From: Planctomycetota bacterium
Lineage (GTDB): Bacteria > Planctomycetota > Phycisphaerae > WQYP01 > JAJZKY01
NCBI GenBank assembly: GCA_021803885.1
Contig: JAJZKY010000186.1
Coordinates: forward strand, 1 to 7,927
Length of the DNA stretch: 7,927 nt
Direction of reading: 5' to 3'
The position numbers and the translations under genes are program-made. Below the pieces are notes generated by a model. The model saw nothing but the letters and a program-made list of their open reading frames with translations. It searched no databases and was not told the origin of the DNA. Of this stretch, positions 6,401 through 7,927 are shown piece after piece (positions within the stretch are counted from its first letter, which is position 1; every line of letters starts with the position of its first letter).

Positions 6401-7112
6401 TCTGGCCGCGGCTTATTCGAAATGGGGACGCACCAGCGGCATCACTTTACTCTTGCCCCACGGCTATGAAGGCCAGGGGCCGGAACATTCCAGCGCCCGG
6501 CCGGAGCGATTTTTACAACTCTGCGCGGAAAACAATCTGCGCATCGCCAATTGCACCACGTCGGCCCAGTATTTTCATCTTCTGCGCCGCCAGGGGCTCT
6601 CCGGCGCTTCCGCCCCTGAAACCCGCCGGCCGCTGGTGATCTTTACGCCTAAAAGTCTGTTGCGCTCAACTGCCGCGGCCAGTTCCCTTCCCGAATTCAT
6701 TCAGTCGGGATTTGCGCCTGTGCTGCGTGAAACCGAAACGAGTGTTCTGGACGCCCATTGCCGCCGGATACTGCTGTGCAGCGGCAAAATCTACTACGAA
6801 CTCGCCGCCCGGCGCCGGGAACACAACGATTCAACGGCCGCGATCGTGCGGGTTGAACTGCTCTATCCCTGGCCGCAGGCCAGCCTCAAATCCGCCCTGT
6901 CGGGATTTCCCCAGGATGCCGCATATCGCTGGGTTCAGGAAGAGCCTGAGAACATGGGCGCCTGGAATTATGTGGCCCAGCGCTGGCCGGCGCTGCACAA
7001 GGGTAATATTCAATATATCGGGCGAGCAGAAGCGGCCAGCCCCGCGACCGGCTCGCTCCGCCGCCATCAGAAAGAACAGCAGACTTTGCTCGACCGCGCA
7101 TTCGCCGATTGA
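3477..7112 (+). CDS. kgd: Multifunctional 2-oxoglutarate dehydrogenase/decarboxylase with fused E2 domain (Kgd/OdhA type)
   Basis: This 1211-residue ThDP enzyme of the TCA cycle decarboxylates 2-oxoglutarate and feeds a succinyl-transfer step. Residues 1-45 match the E1o N-terminal segment (FAEELFRDF, SSWREAF). A Gly/Ala/Pro linker follows (about 49-88). An E2-type succinyltransferase core (about 90-320) has VPTATS, SLTNPGTLGT-like TLTNPGTLGT, SVPRLMPGQGAII and YDHRILQGAESG with active-site His297. The E1 part runs from about 330. It has MAHRGRLNVL (His537), GSGDVKYHLG (His576), NPSHLEAVDP, the ThDP/Mg motif HGDAAFAGQG (Asp635) to VNNRIGFTT (Asn667), SEEAALGFEYGYS (Glu936) and PHGYEGQGPEHSSAR (His1004). 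It ends in a typical C-domain with GKIYYELAARR and QEEPENMGAW. Length and order match the roughly 1230-residue mycobacterial KGD; free E1 is about 930. No lipoyl domain is present, so lipoyl groups must come from another protein. GTG 3477 is chosen for its GGAAGG site; GTG 3468 is possible. Confidence 0.95.
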   Translation: MNLDDRIRAYLAALGPNEGFAEELFRDFSSNPQAVPSSWREAFEAALAGTTNGHKAGSIPALSAAGAAPGVGVIQSPQEPGAEARPEPLRGAAARIALNMAASLAVPTATSQRIIPMRLAEENRRLLNQQLAPRGRKLSVTHILAWAILRALQRHPAMNRAYGEWEGQPARLDPGHVHLGLAVDVAARGGGRTLLVPVLHQAETLNFSDFITETDRLIQGARHGQLAPADLRGATMTLTNPGTLGTQASVPRLMPGQGAIIAAGALAYPSGFEGMPEDTLHALGVGKVMSLTCTYDHRILQGAESGEFLATISSLLLGEDDFHENLFRQLDLPFHAVRWSRDASPGAMGLGGHDPEAVRKQAAVLQLVHAYRVRGHLLAQLDPLATAAPEHPELDPGHYGLSLWDYDRKFLTSLSGEPAESGPPMQTLRTILNVLRATYCGTLACEYMHIQNLDRRLWLQRRLEPAQGHWPLAAPQKRRLLEKLSAAEAFERLLHSRYIGHKRFSLEGADSLIPALDGLLARAASEGMEEMLLGMAHRGRLNVLVNIIGQSMAAMLSRFEDIDPESVQGSGDVKYHLGAEGIYRGQDREMRLWMAPNPSHLEAVDPMLEGAVRARQELLDDAAGRRVLPVLIHGDAAFAGQGVVAETLNLSQLDGYAVGGTLHIIVNNRIGFTTAPGAARSSLYCTDVARMVQAPIFHVNGDDPEAVARGLHLAFDYRNEFHGDVVVDIVCYRRHGHNEGDDPSLTLPVLYRNIENHPTPRAIYAAQLEREKILASGEADAILKAERDKLDASPAAPPASSAAPHTAGSAAPHATPSAAPVTAVPADRLREIARGLAATPEGFVIHPKLKPWLEKRTRAMTDAQAVDWALAESLAFGSLLLDGVPIRLTGQDTARGTFSQRHLTLADYHSGDLYTPLEHLPGRRADFAVHDSLLSEEAALGFEYGYSTIHPTALVLWEAQFGDFANGAEVMIDQFLAAAYSKWGRTSGITLLLPHGYEGQGPEHSSARPERFLQLCAENNLRIANCTTSAQYFHLLRRQGLSGASAPETRRPLVIFTPKSLLRSTAAASSLPEFIQSGFAPVLRETETSVLDAHCRRILLCSGKIYYELAARRREHNDSTAAIVRVELLYPWPQASLKSALSGFPQDAAYRWVQEEPENMGAWNYVAQRWPALHKGNIQYIGRAEAASPATGSLRRHQKEQQTLLDRAFAD
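5877..5948 (+). repeat. Three degenerate 24-bp tandem repeats encoding an Ala/Pro linker inside Kgd
   Basis: Three consecutive 24-base units (5877-5900, 5901-5924, 5925-5948) encode SAAPHTAG, SAAPHATP and SAAPVTAV. A weaker copy, SPAAPPAS, precedes them. They fall at residues 801-824, between the ThDP-binding domain and the transketolase-like second domain of E1. The unit start SAAP is fixed, while several wobble and tail bases differ, so the repeat is old or is held at protein level. It probably forms a flexible interdomain linker. Confidence 0.75.
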
Positions 7113-7115
7113 AGA

Positions 7116-7307
7116 TTACGCAGCCAGGTTCTTGGACTGCCATTCATCCGTCCCTTTGACGGGAATGTGCCGGGGTAACGCCGCTTCCGCCTCGACTTGA
7201 TCCGCGTTCACCCCTTCAGGCAGCGGCAGGGTGCGCTGAAAACCGCCGTAGAGGATTCGCCTTTGGGCTTCTTCATCCGAATTGAATTTTTCATCGCTCC
7301 CAGACAT
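7116..7307 (-). CDS. 63-residue Hsp20-like mini-protein or remnant
   Basis: The protein is 63 residues and acidic at its N-terminus. Residues 16-40 read RRILYGGFQRTLPLPEGVNADQVEA when taken together, matching the part of small heat-shock proteins where the YGSF-R-F-LPEGVD-IEA segment occurs. The following strand carrying NGVL is missing: VEA runs straight into ALPRHIPVKG, which resembles the C-terminal tail of Hsp20 proteins. Most of the alpha-crystallin domain (normally about 90-100 residues) is therefore absent, so a normal chaperone dimer is unlikely. Codon use is like that of its neighbours. The start at ATG 7305-7307 lies inside the end of the acetyltransferase gene (17-bp overlap), suggesting coupled translation. 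ATG 7313 and an upstream start at 7349 are alternatives. It ends 3 bp from the end of kgd. It may be a decayed hsp20, a real shortened paralogue, or a chance resemblance in an unrelated small protein. Confidence 0.5.
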   Translation of the reverse strand: MSGSDEKFNSDEEAQRRILYGGFQRTLPLPEGVNADQVEAEAALPRHIPVKGTDEWQSKNLAA

Positions 7308-7927
7308 AGGCATCAAATTCGCGCAGGGTATCAAACCCAAATCTTTCATATAGCTGCACGGCGGCGGAATTTTCCGCGCTGACCGTCAGGGACCAGGCCT
7401 GGCAGCCGCTGCTGCACAATGCGGCGCGTGCTTGCAGCATAAGCCGCCGGCCCAGACCCTGCCGCCGGGTGCCAGGCCAGACGCAGAGTTGGGTGATATG
7501 GGTCACGTCGGGCATGACCCGGGAACATAAAATCAGGCCTCTCAGCCGGTCCGGCCCCATCGCCATCCAGGAAGCGTTGGTGTCAAAGAATCCGCAGCCC
7601 GGAAAGCGCACCAGATTATGCAAAAACCGCACGGCTCCGGCCCGGGTGCGGTAATGGTCATTAATAACGGCATCCACGCTGCCGGTATATGCTTCCACAA
7701 TCAGTTGGGCGGCGGCATCCATGGCTTCGCCCGACCAGGGTACAAGCCCCTGGGCCGGGCTGTCAGCCGGCATGGCTTCGAGCGGCTGGTACATGAATTT
7801 GCGCCGGTGAGCCGCAAAGCCGGCGGCGCGGAAGACCAGCTCAAGTTCGGCCGGCTGATACGGCATGATCTGCGCCTCAATCCGCCGCAGGCAGGGAGTG
7901 GATTGCAGGGTTTCCAGCATAGCCTCC
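7291..7927 (-). CDS. GNAT-family N-acetyltransferase, start beyond window
   Basis: An acetyl-CoA-dependent N-acetyltransferase domain fills about residues 58-205, counted from ATG 7920. It includes ITQLCVWPGTRRQGLGRRLM, which has the core R-R-x-G-x-G acetyl-CoA phosphate loop (RRQGLG), and the later SLTVSAENSAAVQLYERFGF (motif B, ending in the usual GF turn). The first 55 residues (RRIEAQIM, then LELVFRAAGFAAHRRKFMY) look like the last strands of another GNAT unit, so the full protein probably has two tandem GNAT domains, the first degenerate. The reading frame is open to the right edge. ATG 7920 has a GGAGG only two bases upstream, too close for good initiation, so I infer the true start lies outside. 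The substrate is unknown. The 3' end overlaps the small Hsp20-like gene by 17 bp on the same strand, consistent with an operon. Confidence 0.85.
   Translation of the reverse strand, partial: EAMLETLQSTPCLRRIEAQIMPYQPAELELVFRAAGFAAHRRKFMYQPLEAMPADSPAQGLVPWSGEAMDAAAQLIVEAYTGSVDAVINDHYRTRAGAVRFLHNLVRFPGCGFFDTNASWMAMGPDRLRGLILCSRVMPDVTHITQLCVWPGTRRQGLGRRLMLQARAALCSSGCQAWSLTVSAENSAAVQLYERFGFDTLREFDAYVWER

Noticed and set aside
1..7927. CRISPR arrays, tRNA/rRNA genes, insertion sequences, attachment sites
   Set aside because: None seen: no regularly spaced repeats beyond the in-gene 24-bp linker, no terminal inverted repeats with a transposase, and no cloverleaf or rRNA-like sequence was recognised by eye.

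Overview
The window looks like a GC-rich chromosomal segment (roughly 60% G+C by eye) from an acidobacterium or a close relative. Two genes point that way. One has the 'VWFA-related Acidobacterial domain' layout. The other is a very long 2-oxoglutarate dehydrogenase/decarboxylase that carries its own E2-type acyltransferase domain. There is no sign of phage, insertion sequence, CRISPR array, tRNA or rRNA. Taxonomy is inferred from recognised protein families, not from a database search.

Layout. Left block (1-1510, minus strand): a 4-helix EamA/ArnE-like membrane protein, followed by a secreted VWA-type protein. The VWA gene runs off the left edge and carries a single-base frameshift near 555-557. 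A 230-bp divergent gap, counted from the preferred start of the membrane protein gene, leads to a plus-strand zinc-less NAD(P)H:quinone oxidoreductase (1742-2692). That gene ends tail to tail, 21 bp away, with the flavin prenyltransferase gene ubiX on the minus strand (2714-3340). A 136-bp divergent control region (3341-3476) separates ubiX from the dominant gene of the window, a Kgd/OdhA-type 2-oxoglutarate dehydrogenase of 1211 residues (3477-7112). Right block (7116-7927, minus strand): a GNAT acetyltransferase whose start lies beyond the right edge. It overlaps by 17 bp a 63-residue ORF that resembles a collapsed piece of a small heat-shock protein. That ORF ends 3 bp from the end of kgd.

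How they work together. Kgd performs the 2-oxoglutarate step of the TCA cycle. UbiX makes prenylated FMN for UbiD-type decarboxylases, for example in quinone biosynthesis, and the quinone reductase may act on quinones or reactive carbonyls. Beyond a loose redox/quinone theme I see no pathway cluster; these look like independently transcribed housekeeping genes. No UbiD, E3 (Lpd) or lipoyl protein is encoded here.

I did not find a convincing undescribed system. The points most worth a second look are the fused E2-E1 enzyme with its tandem Ala/Pro octapeptide linker, the mini-Hsp20 ORF overlapping the acetyltransferase gene, the frameshifted VWA gene, and the leaderless-looking start of ubiX.
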